A stretch of 7,806 bases of DNA, from assembly GCA_027347805.1 (NCBI GenBank), contig DAIEQP010000206.1, positions 1-7,806 on the forward strand, in the 5' to 3' direction. The stretch's first letter is position 1. The number at the start of each line of letters is the position of its first letter. The position numbers were made by a program, and so were the translations under genes. Origin of the DNA: Ignavibacteria bacterium (lineage in GTDB: Bacteria > Bacteroidota > Ignavibacteria > Ignavibacteriales > Melioribacteraceae). The notes beneath the pieces were generated by a model. It was given only the letters and a program-made list of their open reading frames with translations. It was not told where the DNA came from and did not search any database. Positions 7,373-7,806 of the stretch are shown one piece after another.

Positions 7373-7407
7373 GCATTTCTGGCCACGTTCACAACCGTGA
7401 CGAGTGC
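7373..7407 (-). promoter_or_regulatory. Candidate L10 leader stem upstream of rplJ
   Basis: The minus-strand RNA of the rplA-rplJ spacer can fold into an outer stem GCA(C)U (7407 to 7403) with A(A)UGC (7377 to 7373), one mismatch. This encloses a hairpin CACG(G)UU-GUG-AA-CGUG (7399 to 7384) with one bulged G. The folded segment lies about 20 bases before the ribosome-site hairpin. Its position between rplA and rplJ is where the ribosomal L10 leader occurs in many bacteria. I could not match the conserved L10-binding (kink-turn) bases with confidence, so the assignment rests on location and foldability. Confidence 0.4.
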
Positions 7408-7417
7408 GTAATTTTTA

Positions 7418-7806
7418 TTAATCGTTTTTAGCTGCAAAAACAGTTTCGTCTTTAGTAATCTTTAAGCCAGGTCCCATTGTAGAGGATAAATATAAACTCT
7501 TAACATATGTTCCCTTTGCAGAAGATGGTTTCATCTTTACAATTGTAAGTAAAAATGCTTTGGCATTTTCTGTTAATTGTTCTGTAGTAAAATTGAGTTT
7601 ACCTAATGATGTATGAACGATACCCGCTTTTTCAACACGGAATTCAATTTTACCGGCTTTAACTTCTTTAACTGCTTTTGCTACATCCTGGGTTACAGTA
7701 CCACTTTTGGGATTTGGCATTAATCCTTTTGGACCAAGTACACGGCCAAGTTTACCAAGTTCACCCATAACATCCGGTGTGGCAATAATAACATCAATAT
7801 CTGCCC
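7418..7806 (-). CDS. rplA: Ribosomal protein L1 (uL1), C-terminal part
   Basis: L1 binds 23S rRNA helices 76-78 to form the mobile L1 stalk, which helps release the E-site tRNA; in many bacteria it also represses its own operon. The window holds the last 128 complete codons, a little over half of a protein that is usually about 230 residues. The frame is open to the window edge, so the first Met seen (codon at 7766-7768) is internal: the preceding codons read ADIDVIIATPDV, matching the family. Diagnostic segments are GKLGRVLGPKGLMPNPKSGTVT, KAGKIEFRVEKAGIVHTSLGK, and a C-terminal STMGPGLKI. It ends in tandem TAA TAA. The missing N-terminus, and rplK if the usual order holds, would lie beyond 7806. 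Confidence 0.97.
   Translation of the reverse strand, partial: ADIDVIIATPDVMGELGKLGRVLGPKGLMPNPKSGTVTQDVAKAVKEVKAGKIEFRVEKAGIVHTSLGKLNFTTEQLTENAKAFLLTIVKMKPSSAKGTYVKSLYLSSTMGPGLKITKDETVFAAKND

Noticed and set aside
7361..7398. Promoter-like pair upstream of rplJ on the minus strand (TTGTGA, 19-bp gap, TATAAA)
   Set aside because: The spacing is long for the classic consensus, the boxes lie inside the foldable leader, and TATAAA-like strings are common in AT-rich DNA. An internal rplJ promoter is possible, but the sequence alone does not support it.

Overview
The window is a bacterial ribosomal-protein/RNA-polymerase cluster transcribed entirely on the minus strand. In transcription order it holds rplA (L1, 5' end cut by the window), rplJ (L10), rplL (L7/L12), rpoB (RNA polymerase beta) and rpoC (beta', running off the low-coordinate edge). 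This is the widely conserved rplKAJL-rpoBC order. AT-rich DNA, TAA stops, separate rpoB and rpoC genes, and the wording of the RpoC N-terminus and of a Lys-rich stretch of RpoB suggest the Bacteroidetes/Chlorobi/Ignavibacteria group, most likely an Ignavibacteria-like organism. That placement is recalled from protein resemblance and was not tested by a search.

Layout from high to low coordinates: rplA fragment (7418-7806); a 90-nt leader (7328-7417) with secondary structure, including a hairpin that covers the rplJ ribosome binding site; rplJ (6806-7327); a 46-nt spacer; rplL (6379-6759); a 115-nt spacer with a strong 15-bp hairpin typical of an attenuator or processing site; rpoB (2484-6263), with a TTG start behind a strong Shine-Dalgarno sequence; a 48-nt spacer with a small GC-rich palindrome; and rpoC (from 2435 downward). 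No spacer exceeds 120 bases, and I see no plus-strand gene, tRNA, rRNA, mobile element or CRISPR array.

The genes work together in expression. L1 builds the L1 stalk, and L10 with L7/L12 builds the stalk that recruits translation factors. Beta and beta' form the catalytic core of RNA polymerase. The two structured spacers fit the usual logic of this operon: autogenous translational control at rplJ, and reduced transcription into rpoBC after the highly expressed rplL.

The one real anomaly is an in-frame TAG in rpoC at 30-32. It stops the beta' frame after 801 residues, just past the bridge helix, yet the same frame continues beyond it with the conserved second-zinc-site motif (E-P-D-C-G-T). 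Because it lies 30 bases from the window edge, a sequence error or point mutation is the leading explanation. I found no convincing novel system; this is otherwise an ordinary core-genome region.
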